Assembly: GCF_050433125.1 (NCBI RefSeq)
Contig: NZ_JBNPXV010000003.1
Location: forward strand, 248,001-312,000
Source of the DNA: Roseimarinus sediminis
GTDB lineage: Bacteria > Bacteroidota > Bacteroidia > Bacteroidales > Prolixibacteraceae
Direction: 5' to 3'
Length of the DNA stretch: 64,000 bases
Shown here piece by piece: positions 52,594 through 62,207 of this stretch. The number at the start of each line of letters is the position of its first letter. Position 1 is the stretch's first letter. The position numbers were made by a program, and so were the translations under genes. Under the pieces are notes generated by a model. The model saw nothing but the letters and a program-made list of their open reading frames with translations, was not told the DNA's origin and did no database searches.

Positions 52594-52838
52594 GTTAATC
52601 GGTCTCTGATGAATCATCAAAAATAAACTATTTCATCTTCTTCGCTTAACAATTTAACAACAAATTACAGGATGGGTCGATAAACACCCCAAAACTAAAT
52701 TCCAAAGTTTCTGAATCATAGAAGAAATATAAGCGCAATACGCCATCGCTCATTTAAGCTTTATTGCGATAAGTTGTTTTGAAATGTTGCGAAAAGAAGC
52801 AATCTTTGTTGATGATTGATCATAAAATTTTATCAGCT

Positions 52839-54002
52839 ATGCCCAGAATACTTGTCATTGACGATGAACGTGCCATCCGTAATACACTGAAAGACATACT
52901 TGAATACGAAAAATACCAGGTCGATCTGGCCGAAAATGCCAATCAGGCCCTGGAATTAGTGAAAACCAACGAATATGACATTGCGCTTTGCGATATTAAA
53001 ATGCCCGACATGGACGGGTTGGAACTGCTTCCCCACTTAATGAATGCACACCCCGACACCCCTGTGGTGATGATTTCGGGGCATGGCAACATCGACACTG
53101 CTGTTGAAGCCATCAAAAAAGGAGCCTACGACTTTATTGAGAAACCGCTCGATTTGAACCGCTTGCTGATTACCATCCGAAATGCAATGGACAAATCGAA
53201 CCTGGTCATCGAAACCAAAAGCCTGCGAAAAAAAGTAAGTCAGAAATATGAAATTGTTGGTGAATCGGACGCCATCAAACAGCTGCTCGACATGAGCGAC
53301 AAGGTGGCTCCCACCGATGCCCGCGTTCTGATTACAGGCGCCAACGGTACCGGCAAGGAACTAATCGCACGCCGGCTGCACGACCTAAGCAACCGGGTTT
53401 CGGGACCCTTTGTTGAAGTAAACTGCGCTGCCATTCCTTCCGAACTGATCGAAAGTGAATTGTTCGGGCACGAGAAGGGTGCTTTTACTTCGGCCAACAA
53501 GCAACGAAAAGGAAAATTTGAACAAGCCGAGGGAGGAACGCTTTTCCTTGATGAAATTGGCGACATGAGTCTATCGGCACAAGCTAAAGTACTAAGGGCT
53601 TTACAGGAAAATGTAATATCACGGGTAGGTGGTGATAAAAACATCAAGGTGAATGTTCGGGTAATTGCCGCCACCAACAAAGACCTGAAAAAGGAAATAG
53701 AGGAAGGACATTTCAGGGAAGACCTTTATCACCGGCTAAGCGTAATTGTATTGAATGTTCCGGCCCTTAACGACCGAACGGAAGACATCCCGATACTTGC
53801 TTCCTATTTTATTGAACAAATTTGCACGGAATATGGCATCCCCATCAAAAGCATAAACAACGAGGCACTGGATGCATTGAAAAAGATTAACTGGACCGGT
53901 AACATCCGCGAATTCAGGAATGTGATTGAAAGGCTGATTATACTGGGCGACAAAGAAATTACCAGGAGCGACGTTCAGACCTTTGCGGCAGGAAACAAAT
54001 AA
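52839..54002 (+). CDS. NtrC-family response regulator lacking the DNA-binding domain
   Basis: 387 residues from the ATG at 52839 (MPRILVIDDERAIRNTL). Receiver domain 1-118 with phospho-acceptor Asp52 (ALCDIKMPDMDG). AAA+ sigma-54 activator domain with Walker A GANGTGKE (167-174) and Walker B GGTLFLDEIGDM. The loop that contacts sigma-54, normally GAFTGA, reads GAFTSA (214-219). After the AAA+ lid the chain ends at DVQTFAAGNK with no Fis-type HTH. It may act without DNA binding or from solution. No cognate kinase is next to it. Confidence 0.9.
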   Translation: MPRILVIDDERAIRNTLKDILEYEKYQVDLAENANQALELVKTNEYDIALCDIKMPDMDGLELLPHLMNAHPDTPVVMISGHGNIDTAVEAIKKGAYDFIEKPLDLNRLLITIRNAMDKSNLVIETKSLRKKVSQKYEIVGESDAIKQLLDMSDKVAPTDARVLITGANGTGKELIARRLHDLSNRVSGPFVEVNCAAIPSELIESELFGHEKGAFTSANKQRKGKFEQAEGGTLFLDEIGDMSLSAQAKVLRALQENVISRVGGDKNIKVNVRVIAATNKDLKKEIEEGHFREDLYHRLSVIVLNVPALNDRTEDIPILASYFIEQICTEYGIPIKSINNEALDALKKINWTGNIREFRNVIERLIILGDKEITRSDVQTFAAGNK

Positions 54003-54051
54003 AAACCAACATATTACACCAATTCACCCCTTTAAAAATCTTAAATCCACT

Positions 54052-54813
54052 ATGCTAAACAAGCAAACAATTATTGTTGTACTGCCAGCATACAATGCAG
54101 CAAAAACATTGAAAAAAACTTACGATGAAATAGATTTTACCATTGTCGACGATGTAATTCTCGTAGATGACAAAAGTTCAGACAATACGGTTGATATTGC
54201 CCGACAACTGGGAATCAGACACATTGTTCAGCACGATGCAAATAAAGGTTACGGAGGCAATCAGAAAAGCTGTTACAACAAGGCCCTTGCGCTCGGTGCC
54301 GACATTGTTATAATGCTACATCCTGATTATCAGTATACACCAAAGTTAATCCCGTCGATGAGCCATTTGATTTCAAATGGCTTATACCATGTAGTTTTAG
54401 GATCAAGAATACTGGGAAAGGGAGCACTTAAAGGAGGAATGCCCTGGTACAAATATATCGCCAACCGCATTCTTACATTGATTCAAAATATTCTTATGAA
54501 TGCAAAACTATCGGAATACCATACAGGCTACAGGGCTTTTTCGCGCGAATTACTCGAGACCATCGATTATAATAGCAACTCCGATAATTTCGTATTCGAC
54601 AATCAAATGCTCGCTCAAATATGTATGGCTGGCTTCGAAATTGGTGAAATTACCTGTCCAACCAAATATTTCGACGATGCATCCAGCATTAATATTAAAA
54701 ATAGTATCGTATATGGTTGTGGTGTGCTAAAAACATCACTTCTTTATAGGCTGAAAAGATGGAAACTTGCTAATCCTCAAATATTCAGTAAAATTGTTTA
54801 CAAAAAACACTAA
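54052..54813 (+). CDS. Family 2 glycosyltransferase (dolichol-phosphate-mannose-synthase-like)
   Basis: 253 residues from the ATG at 54052; the longer frame overlaps the regulator gene. GT-A fold: IVVLPAYNAAKTLKKTYDEI, VILVDDKSSDNT, DANKGYGGNQKSCYNKAL, and the metal-binding region MLHPDYQYTPKLI. Later GSRILGKGALKGGMPWYKYIANR and EYHTGYRAFSRELLE are typical of the DPMS/GtrB-like branch that moves sugar to a polyprenyl phosphate. No transmembrane anchor in the C-terminus. It fits as sugar-lipid donor maker for the GT-C-like protein that follows. Confidence 0.9.
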   Translation: MLNKQTIIVVLPAYNAAKTLKKTYDEIDFTIVDDVILVDDKSSDNTVDIARQLGIRHIVQHDANKGYGGNQKSCYNKALALGADIVIMLHPDYQYTPKLIPSMSHLISNGLYHVVLGSRILGKGALKGGMPWYKYIANRILTLIQNILMNAKLSEYHTGYRAFSRELLETIDYNSNSDNFVFDNQMLAQICMAGFEIGEITCPTKYFDDASSINIKNSIVYGCGVLKTSLLYRLKRWKLANPQIFSKIVYKKH

Positions 54814-54885
54814 GCAAAACTGCACTTCAATTTTTAAGTAACTTTATAAACTTTTTAAAGATTTGTCAAACCTTAAGAATGTTTT

Positions 54886-56478
54886 ATGATAAACAAAGTC
54901 TATCGCCTTCAACTTGTTTTTGTCATAGTACTGCTATTTGTTGCCTTCGTCTACAATTATCATGAAATATTATTTTATCCACCATTTGGAATTCACATTT
55001 GGAGACAAAGCGACAGTTTATCAATCACACAAAACTTTTTCAGAGAAAACTTGTCCTTTTTTGCTCCTCAAATTAACTGGACCGGCCCCAATGGTAATCA
55101 TAAAACAGTTTCTGAATTTCCTCTGATCTATTATTCTGTGGCTCAATTATGGAAGATTATCGGCCAAAAAGAGTTCATCTTCAGACTTATCAATATAGGT
55201 ATTGTTTTTTCAGGATTGATTTTTCTTTTTAGAATTTTAAAGCAGGAATTGAAAGATAATTACTGGGCAATGTTTGTACCCTTATTTTTGTTCGCTTCTC
55301 CTCTACTGACTTTTTACACCAACAATTTCACTGCCGACGCACCTGCCTTAGGATTAATACTTTGCGCTGCCTATTTTTATTATTCTTATCGCAAAAGCAA
55401 CAAGTTAAGACACATTTCAGCAGCTGTAATACTCGCTTCGTTGGCAGGAATGATTAAGATTACTTCATTAATCCTGTTTGTAGCCGTTTTTTCCTTACTA
55501 TTACTTGAGTTGCTTATTTCAATCATTAAGAAGAAAAGAATTATCAATGACCAAATACTAAGCGTAGTCCCTTTTTTAATTGTTATCGTTTTAAACCTGA
55601 TATGGTACACTTATGCAAAACGCTATAACGCGATGAATCTCAATGGGATCTTCTTGCAGGATATTTATCCGATATGGGATTTAAGTGCCGAAAAACGAAA
55701 GCTTGTAGCAGATCTCTTGTATTTCAAGCTTCTGCCAACTTTCTATAACAAAATGGCGTTGGCTGTTTTGGGGCTATTATCATTTATTGCCATGGCATTC
55801 AATCAAGGAAAACACAAAAGATTTTTATTTACTTACATCATTACGCTCCTGGGTGTTTTTATCTACATAATTCTGTGGTTCAAAGCTTTCGACGTACACG
55901 ACTATTACCTGACCAACTTGCTGATAATTGTACCTTTAGCACTAAGTGTAATCTTATTAACGCTAAAAGAACGCTTCCCTTTCGCATATAAACACCTTAT
56001 TACCAAATTGATTGCCACCGCATGTCTTTTACTGTTGATCTGGCAGACATCAATGATTAATCGCATTAAATACGATCCTAATGATCGTTGGCTTACTGCC
56101 AATTACTTTATGGATACAAAAGAGGTTGAACTATGGAAATACAAACATCATCATTACCAGAATTACATTTCGGCCTATGAAAGCATTACACCTTATTTAC
56201 GGGAATTGGGAATTTCACGCAACGATCTGGTCTACAGCACGCCTGATGCAACAATTAATCATACACTTTACCTGATGGATCAAAAAGGGTTTAGTGATTT
56301 CGGCTATTCAACGTTCAGTGCAAAAGAGAATATCAACAAACGGATTGACTTATTCATTGAGATGAATGCTAAATATCTCATCGTAAACGATCCGAAAATC
56401 CTGTCACGTATTGAATCCCGCTTTCTTGAGAAGAAAATCGGCCAATACAAGAACATTGAAATTTACCAGCTGTTCTGA
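54886..56478 (+). CDS. Polytopic GT-C-like membrane glycosyltransferase
   Basis: 530 residues, about eleven hydrophobic helices. The first periplasmic loop holds FGIHIWRQSDSLSITQNF, the acidic-loop pattern of the GT39/83-like GT-C families in which an Asp acts in catalysis, followed by a second loop with FYTNNFTADAPALGL. The C-terminal ~110 residues form a soluble domain (WLTANYFMDTKEVELWKYK, NDLVYSTPDATINHTLYLMDQKG). It would transfer a sugar from a polyprenyl-phosphate donor at the outer face of the inner membrane. Acceptor unknown. Pairs with the GT2 gene 72 bases upstream. Confidence 0.8.
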   Translation: MINKVYRLQLVFVIVLLFVAFVYNYHEILFYPPFGIHIWRQSDSLSITQNFFRENLSFFAPQINWTGPNGNHKTVSEFPLIYYSVAQLWKIIGQKEFIFRLINIGIVFSGLIFLFRILKQELKDNYWAMFVPLFLFASPLLTFYTNNFTADAPALGLILCAAYFYYSYRKSNKLRHISAAVILASLAGMIKITSLILFVAVFSLLLLELLISIIKKKRIINDQILSVVPFLIVIVLNLIWYTYAKRYNAMNLNGIFLQDIYPIWDLSAEKRKLVADLLYFKLLPTFYNKMALAVLGLLSFIAMAFNQGKHKRFLFTYIITLLGVFIYIILWFKAFDVHDYYLTNLLIIVPLALSVILLTLKERFPFAYKHLITKLIATACLLLLIWQTSMINRIKYDPNDRWLTANYFMDTKEVELWKYKHHHYQNYISAYESITPYLRELGISRNDLVYSTPDATINHTLYLMDQKGFSDFGYSTFSAKENINKRIDLFIEMNAKYLIVNDPKILSRIESRFLEKKIGQYKNIEIYQLF

Positions 56479-56501
56479 ATAAATTAAGCAAAGATACGCT
56501 C

Positions 56502-57212
56502 CTAGTGCGCAATTCCCGGGTAGAAAAAATCGACGCCGCTTACATATTTCGAGTTTTTCGCCAAACGAAATGGCAGCAGTTGCGTCACCCTTGATGCTTC
56601 GTCGTTATATTCGTTATTGTATTTCATTTCGAGCACAAATTTGTCGGGCTCGGTTTTTCGGTTTTCCCATGAAATGCGCCGGTTAAAATGGAAATACTGT
56701 AGATCGGAATCAAGGGTAATCCTGAATTTACGATTGAAACTCTCGTAATAGCTGCGTGAATAACAATTTACCAATACCGGCTCAAGCCGTTTAAGCTGCT
56801 CCATCACCTCATCGGGCAAATCGCTGAGTGCAGCAACACGCAGCAGCCCTTCACGGTCGAGTGTTTCATTAATTTCGATGGGCTGCAAAGGATATGATCG
56901 TTTGATTCCCACCAGCCCTTTCTTGATCTTAATCTCGAGAATTGGCTGATTGGCCTTCCCATTCAATGCACCATACCAACGAATGCGGAATTTAACCCGA
57001 TTGTCCTTACCATGATGATTATCGGCATAATACAGAAGAAGAGGCGTATCGAGATAAATGTTGTTTACCTGCCTCGAAGCATAGGTCGCACGAAAACATT
57101 CGGGATGTGCTTTTAACAGCAAGGCCGTTTTTGGCAGATCGGTCTTCTTACCTACAAATTTTCTTTCAAAACGGTAATTATCGAGTGTGGTATAGTTAGC
57201 GGGTTGTTGCAT
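56502..57212 (-). CDS. VTC-domain protein (polyphosphate-polymerase-like)
   Basis: 236 residues with the tunnel fold of the VTC/CYTH type: YRFERKFVGKKTDLPKTALLL, VNNIYLDTPLLLYYADNHHGKDNRVKFRIRWYG-region with basic residues lining the tunnel (about 48-80), ILEIKIKKGLVGIKRSYPL, and KFVLEMKYNNEYNDEASRV. It is related to polyphosphate polymerases of eukaryotic vacuoles. In bacteria such genes sit with DUF4956 and CotH genes, as here. The start shares one base with the stop of the DUF4956 gene (TAATG overlap), so the two are coupled. Confidence 0.88.
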   Translation of the reverse strand: MQQPANYTTLDNYRFERKFVGKKTDLPKTALLLKAHPECFRATYASRQVNNIYLDTPLLLYYADNHHGKDNRVKFRIRWYGALNGKANQPILEIKIKKGLVGIKRSYPLQPIEINETLDREGLLRVAALSDLPDEVMEQLKRLEPVLVNCYSRSYYESFNRKFRITLDSDLQYFHFNRRISWENRKTEPDKFVLEMKYNNEYNDEASRVTQLLPFRLAKNSKYVSGVDFFYPGIAH

Positions 57213-57892
57213 TAATATCCGTTGTTTTCGATAAACGAAACTTTTACTTCTGTTGAAATGGCAGCCAGTTCACGGTGCAATTCTTCCAACTGTTCTGTTT
57301 TCTTAACTTCAATCCACCACGAGGCTTCAATCATGCCGGCCGACTCATCATAACGGGTCAGTTTAGCTGCCGGGAGTACTTTATCGATGGCCGCTTTAAT
57401 GACCGAAAGACGCACTTTGGAAGGATCGTCACTGCTGATATTCAGAAACAGGTTTTGCTTTTCGCTTTTGTTGGTAAGGAAATAGCGTACCCAAACAATC
57501 AGCAACAAAACACCAAAGGCCACCACCGTAACCAGGCGCTGATTGGCGCCAAAACCCAGCCCAACAGCAATGCTGAAGAAAAGATAGGAGAGCTCTTCGG
57601 GTTCCTTAATGGCTGCCCTGAAACGAACAATCGACAAAGCACCCACTAAACCCAGCGATAAGGCCAGCGATGATTTAACAATTGAAATAATCAGCATGGT
57701 AGTAAAAGCAATGATGACAAAGTTGGCTGCAAAAGCTTTTCGCCCCGACAATGAGCGGGCACAATAACTGTAGGTCAACGATAGTATCACCATTAATACG
57801 ATTAGCAAGGCAGAATTGATCAGGAAATCAACAACCGACACCTGTGCATTTTCAGTGATCAGAAATTTTTGAAATAAGCTCCACTTGTCCAT
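57212..57892 (-). CDS. DUF4956 membrane protein
   Basis: 226 residues. Three or four hydrophobic helices in the first 140 residues (SALLIVLMVILSLTYSYCA, FVIIAFTTMLIISIVKSSLALSLGLVGALSIVRFR region at about 55-90, and VVAFGVLLLIVWVRYFL) and a soluble alpha/beta C-terminal domain (ASWWIEVKKTEQLEELHRELAAI). The GALSIVRFRAAIKEPEELSYLF motif marks the family. Second gene of the CotH-DUF4956-VTC operon. It may anchor the VTC-like enzyme to the membrane; function unproven. Confidence 0.88.
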   Translation of the reverse strand: MDKWSLFQKFLITENAQVSVVDFLINSALLIVLMVILSLTYSYCARSLSGRKAFAANFVIIAFTTMLIISIVKSSLALSLGLVGALSIVRFRAAIKEPEELSYLFFSIAVGLGFGANQRLVTVVAFGVLLLIVWVRYFLTNKSEKQNLFLNISSDDPSKVRLSVIKAAIDKVLPAAKLTRYDESAGMIEASWWIEVKKTEQLEELHRELAAISTEVKVSFIENNGY

Positions 57893-57911
57893 AATGTTTC
57901 AAAAAGGGTTT

Positions 57912-60893
57912 TTAATAAAATCGTTCAGCCACTTTTCGGGCCGATCCTTTGATGGTTTTGTTGTTAAATAACAATACTGACTGCTCTTCAATAAGATGCA
58001 GAAACATATTATCTTTAAAATCAGTGTTATTCACCTCGATGCGTGCTGCACCGTATTCTGGTTTTTTAACGTATGCCGACATGCCATAAACGTTGCCATT
58101 CACCTTACAATTATTTACAATAACTTTTGAACGGTCTTTTGAGGCAATGGCAATGTTCGCTCCGCTAATACTGGTATTAGTCACTCTCAATGTTGAACCT
58201 TCACCTCCACTTACCCCTTTATCGACTGCATCGGTAATAATACATTGATCAATCAGTATCTGGCTTCCTGAGAAATCGATGCCATCGTTTCCGGGACGGG
58301 TAAATTCGCAACGTGTAACTGTTCCGGTGCAAAAATCCGAATCGAAAGCATCGGCAAAGGTATCAGTAAATTTGCATCGCTCAACAAAAAAATCACTTCG
58401 AACCACATTCAGCGCATCGTCGCAGGCAATATTGTTCATAAATGTAACTTCTTCCATGTCGACATCAGCCTCGTAAAAACACACAGCTGCGGGCGTGAAC
58501 CAACCGCCAAAGTTCAGGTTGCTTAAAGTACTAAATGTTACATGCTTTAGCTGTGAACGCTCACCAGCCTGAAAAATATTGAAGCCCCTGGCACTATGAT
58601 CCTCCGAATGAATGAGTACTGGTCGTTCAATGGTTCCTTCTACGTACAGTGGAGAATAAGAAACAAAAGTGGCTGAATCGGTGATATTGATACTTGCACC
58701 AGCTTTGACAACTACCTGATATCCTGCCGGTATAATCACATGTCGGTTAATATTTACCCTTCCCTCAAAAATAAGCTGCTTGTTTTTCACTGTGTAAAAA
58801 TCAGTCTGTGGAAACTTTACCGTAGCCTCCACCTGCTGTCTCGAACTGATACTGCGCGGTGCCGGCCAGGGATTTACCGGCAACAAAATGGTTTTTCCTG
58901 CTTCGGGGAAATGAACGGAAATCTCATTATAAGGCTGATCAATTTCAAAACGTGTTGCCTGATAGGGTTCAGCGAAAGGTGCGACCCGAAGCGGCTTTTC
59001 AAAGGCATTGTCAAAGATATCACTGCTCATTTTCCCGCTTCTCAGTTCAATTTCATCCCCGAAAAAGTTCTCCACCTCAAGAAAGTAACGGCCATCGCTG
59101 CTTCGGTCGAGATAAAGGTTTACCATGCGAACAACCAGTTGATCGTTGTATTTCTTATTTCGGTGCATGGGGTGATAATCCACCGAACGGGTCCTTCGAT
59201 AAAATGAACTATCGGCCACAGCTTCCTTTAACTGTGGTAAATACCTGCTGATACTGTCGGCAAATGAAAAAAGATGGTCTGGGTTATAATGATAATAAGG
59301 AAATTCCTTTTGCAGTTGTTTCTCATCGTAACGCAGGGTCTCTTCCATCGTGGCAAGTTGGGAACGAACAAAGTTTTCGCTTCCCACCTTCGACATCCAT
59401 TCGACATAGTGTTTCATGAACAAGCGGTCGCGAAAAGGCCAGAATTGAATTGCATCGTAGCTCCGTATAGGACCACTAACTTCCTCGAAAGTACTCAGGT
59501 AGGGTTCATAAGCGAAAGGAGTTCCTTCATAATAGCCTCCATCATAAGTAATGGGTTCGAGCCGGCACAATACAGGGTTGTAGTAAAAGCGAATATTGTG
59601 CCATGCCAGTCCGTGATGGGCCTGATTCAAGACATTTATTGCAAAAAAAGCTGCCAGCTTATCCACATCGAATATCGATGAAACTTCGGCTTTTCGATAC
59701 TGAAACTGATGCATGAGTGCTTGTGCTTCGATGAACTCACGCTTCAACAGCGGATCTCCAAGAATGCTGTTCTGTTTAAAGGCCGTAATCATCGCTCCTT
59801 CGAAGAAAGGGATGTCGTAGCCTGTATCACTGTCATTATGATTCAGGTTGTTGGTGAGCCAGAACAGGGACTCGTCGAAACGTACAATCGGACCTTCACG
59901 TCGATTACTACTCTCAATCAGTTGTTTATCAAAATGCTCTTCCCAGGCGTAAATGCCATTGCTTTTTCCATTTTTATAAAGTGGAATAAAGCCATAACGC
60001 GTGGTTAACATATCATGGTTAAAAAGCATTTGATGAAGCACCCATTCATGCTGAAAGTTACGGGTTGGTGGTGTTTGAACAGAAAAGCTCTTCATGCCCC
60101 GCCATGCATAATCTGTTTTGGTTTTTATCCGGAAGGAAAGTTTGTCGCCCTGTACATGATCGAGCCAATCGCCCTTTAACCTGATTTTAGCTTCATAATA
60201 ATCATCGTCGGCAAAAAACAGTGATTCAACATAATCATCATCGCCTACAATCAAAGTTCCTTCTTCGAAAGCCCGGTAACGGGTGGCATCGATGCTTCGC
60301 TGTGCCTGTTCATCATAATACAATTTCAAAGCACTGTCAATACTGTATTCAGGATAATCTCTTTCTGTTTTTCTTTCGATATAAAAATTATCGAAATAAA
60401 CCGAATCGGCACCGTTATTCCATACATAGGCCGAAATGTTCTCTTTAAGATTTGCAGGAGCAAAAAACTCAAGAATTAGTTTTTCCCAGCCATTATCGGC
60501 TCGCTCGTACACCTTATCAGATGCCACGTAAAAACCATCGTTGGTGCTGGCCACAATCACTCCTTTATCATTGGTGCTTTTTCGCCATACTGTTAATCTG
60601 AAAAACTCATCGGGGCTGCATTGAGGAAACTGAATGGTAAAGCCAAAGGGCCTGTCTTTGGTCAGTTTCACGGAATAAGCGCCTTCCTTTGCCTGCTCAT
60701 CACTTCGTGCTACGGTGTTTCGAAATAATATCGACGGGTGATAAGCATCGGTAAAATGGTCACCTTCCTTATTAAGGGTTTCGGCCGTACACAGGTACTC
60801 CCAGTCTTCACTCAGTAAGTTGACCTTATCAGGCCGACAGGAACTCAATATCAGTAAAAAAAGTAAGACGAGGTATGGTAAGCGAGCAATCAT
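57912..60893 (-). CDS. CotH-kinase-like lipoprotein with C-terminal beta-helix
   Basis: 993 residues. Lipoprotein signal (LVLLFLLILSSCRP). Carbohydrate-binding-like beta domain about 25-175; CotH core about 215-540 (ARIRLKGDWLDHVQ-type strand, KLSFRIKTKTDYAWRGMKSF, YKNGKSNGIYAWEEHFDKQL, ITYDGGYYEG); then a right-handed parallel beta-helix from about 715 to the end, with repeated N-rich turns (CKFTDTFADAFDSDF, GNDGIDFSGSQILIDQC, ITDAVDKGVSGGEGS). The gene leads the operon with DUF4956 (19 bases downstream) and VTC. The set is likely to make or place a phosphate-containing surface structure; this is inference from gene company. Confidence 0.88.
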   Translation of the reverse strand: MIARLPYLVLLFLLILSSCRPDKVNLLSEDWEYLCTAETLNKEGDHFTDAYHPSILFRNTVARSDEQAKEGAYSVKLTKDRPFGFTIQFPQCSPDEFFRLTVWRKSTNDKGVIVASTNDGFYVASDKVYERADNGWEKLILEFFAPANLKENISAYVWNNGADSVYFDNFYIERKTERDYPEYSIDSALKLYYDEQAQRSIDATRYRAFEEGTLIVGDDDYVESLFFADDDYYEAKIRLKGDWLDHVQGDKLSFRIKTKTDYAWRGMKSFSVQTPPTRNFQHEWVLHQMLFNHDMLTTRYGFIPLYKNGKSNGIYAWEEHFDKQLIESSNRREGPIVRFDESLFWLTNNLNHNDSDTGYDIPFFEGAMITAFKQNSILGDPLLKREFIEAQALMHQFQYRKAEVSSIFDVDKLAAFFAINVLNQAHHGLAWHNIRFYYNPVLCRLEPITYDGGYYEGTPFAYEPYLSTFEEVSGPIRSYDAIQFWPFRDRLFMKHYVEWMSKVGSENFVRSQLATMEETLRYDEKQLQKEFPYYHYNPDHLFSFADSISRYLPQLKEAVADSSFYRRTRSVDYHPMHRNKKYNDQLVVRMVNLYLDRSSDGRYFLEVENFFGDEIELRSGKMSSDIFDNAFEKPLRVAPFAEPYQATRFEIDQPYNEISVHFPEAGKTILLPVNPWPAPRSISSRQQVEATVKFPQTDFYTVKNKQLIFEGRVNINRHVIIPAGYQVVVKAGASINITDSATFVSYSPLYVEGTIERPVLIHSEDHSARGFNIFQAGERSQLKHVTFSTLSNLNFGGWFTPAAVCFYEADVDMEEVTFMNNIACDDALNVVRSDFFVERCKFTDTFADAFDSDFCTGTVTRCEFTRPGNDGIDFSGSQILIDQCIITDAVDKGVSGGEGSTLRVTNTSISGANIAIASKDRSKVIVNNCKVNGNVYGMSAYVKKPEYGAARIEVNNTDFKDNMFLHLIEEQSVLLFNNKTIKGSARKVAERFY

Positions 60894-61025
60894 TACTGGT
60901 TCAATTTAGGGGCAAAAATAAAATTTTCAGGTAAATAATGGCCATACATCATCATTCAATAACTTTGTTTGTGTTGCTTTATTGCTGAAATCGTACTATT
61001 TTTCAAAAAGCATCCAAACAAGTGT

Positions 61026-61940
61026 ATGTTATTTAAAAGAAAAAACGAATTATTCGAAAGTAAAGATTATAATTTGAAACAAATAGTCAAATATCTTTTC
61101 TTCTTCTATACCCTCCTTTTGTTTGCGGCATGCAACAAACACAAGGAAAAGGTAGAATATGCCTTCTTTACTGCCGGCCATGTATATGGTAATCCCAATG
61201 ATTATCAGTATGGGTTCCATCCTCCACTCGACTCAGCCATTTCGTATCTGAACAACTACCCGCAAATGGCGCTGGGAATATTCACAGGCGACGTGGTTCC
61301 CCAACCCACCCAAGCCTACTGGGACTCATTGACTCTTGACTTGAACCGAATTAAAGTACCCAGATACATTACGCCCGGAAATCACGACCGTGGTCCAATT
61401 TTTAAGAATCGCTTTGGCAATGGCTACGATTCATTTTATCATCACAACGAATTGTTCATCCTGCTCAATCCCGACAACTGGAACATCGAAGGAGAACAGC
61501 TCCGTTTTTTAAAACAGACACTTTCGGAGAACAAAGACAGCAGTAACCTGATTTTCATTTTCATGCATGAGTTGATCTGGTGGAGTCCCGAAAACCGTTA
61601 CAGCGACGTGATCATCAACTGGGCACCACACTACCCGGGCAGCACCAACTATTATGACGACATCGAACCGTTGCTTAAAAGTCTTCCCAATCAGGTCGTT
61701 TTGTTCGCGGGCGATGTGGGTTGTGCCGCTGACCGAACTCCCTGCATGTACGATCGAAGCGACAACATTACCCTGATTGCCAGCGGAATGGGAAGCGGTG
61801 ACCGCGACAATCTGGTAATTACCGAAGTGATGGAAGATGGGAGTTGTCGCTTCAGGCTCATTCACCTCAACGGAAATGAACGGAATGGCATGGGTCAACT
61901 CGAAGATTACCAGGTTCCCCTAAATAAAAATGGAAGTTGA
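61026..61940 (+). CDS. Calcineurin-like metallophosphoesterase lipoprotein
   Basis: 304 residues from the ATG at 61026; a start closer to the lipobox (TTG near 61074) is possible, since the long charged N-terminus before FFFYTLLLFAACNKH is unusual. Motifs: FTGDVVPQ, TPGNHDRGP, FMHELIWWSPE and FAGDVGCAAD. In the first metal motif the normal D-x-H reads AGHVYGN, so the leading Asp is missing. Probably a periplasmic phosphoesterase. Divergent from the CotH operon, whose products may be phosphorylated. Confidence 0.82.
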   Translation: MLFKRKNELFESKDYNLKQIVKYLFFFYTLLLFAACNKHKEKVEYAFFTAGHVYGNPNDYQYGFHPPLDSAISYLNNYPQMALGIFTGDVVPQPTQAYWDSLTLDLNRIKVPRYITPGNHDRGPIFKNRFGNGYDSFYHHNELFILLNPDNWNIEGEQLRFLKQTLSENKDSSNLIFIFMHELIWWSPENRYSDVIINWAPHYPGSTNYYDDIEPLLKSLPNQVVLFAGDVGCAADRTPCMYDRSDNITLIASGMGSGDRDNLVITEVMEDGSCRFRLIHLNGNERNGMGQLEDYQVPLNKNGS

Positions 61941-62090
61941 CTCCTTAAAAAAATGACAGCTTTACATAGAAAATAAGTTGTTTTGAAAAGAACAACTGAC
62001 ATGACTGCTTTCCACTGCGAGCCAGAATTGAAGTCATCAGTTCTGCGCTCTGCACTATTTCTTCTTTCGTTCAAATATGCATTCATCATT

Positions 62091-62131
62091 CATCTTTTGT
62101 CTATCATCTTTTGTCTATCATCTTTTGTCTT
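62091..62131. repeat. 14-bp tandem repeat, catcttttgtctat
   Basis: Two full copies (62091-62104, 62105-62118) and a third one with a small change after 62119, ending tttgtctat. It lies between the metallophosphoesterase and the SRPBCC gene and keeps the upstream ORF open artificially. Confidence 0.7.
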
Positions 62132-62207
62132 TTGTCTATATTTCAAACTTGAATACTTAAACAAAATACCCTCGTCCTTGTTTCTTAAGCAAAAACACAA
62201 CAAAACC

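Noticed and set aside
61983..62207. N-terminal extension of the SRPBCC protein with a hydrophobic segment
   Set aside because: The extension is translated simple repeat; the conserved fold starts at the ATG at 62208.
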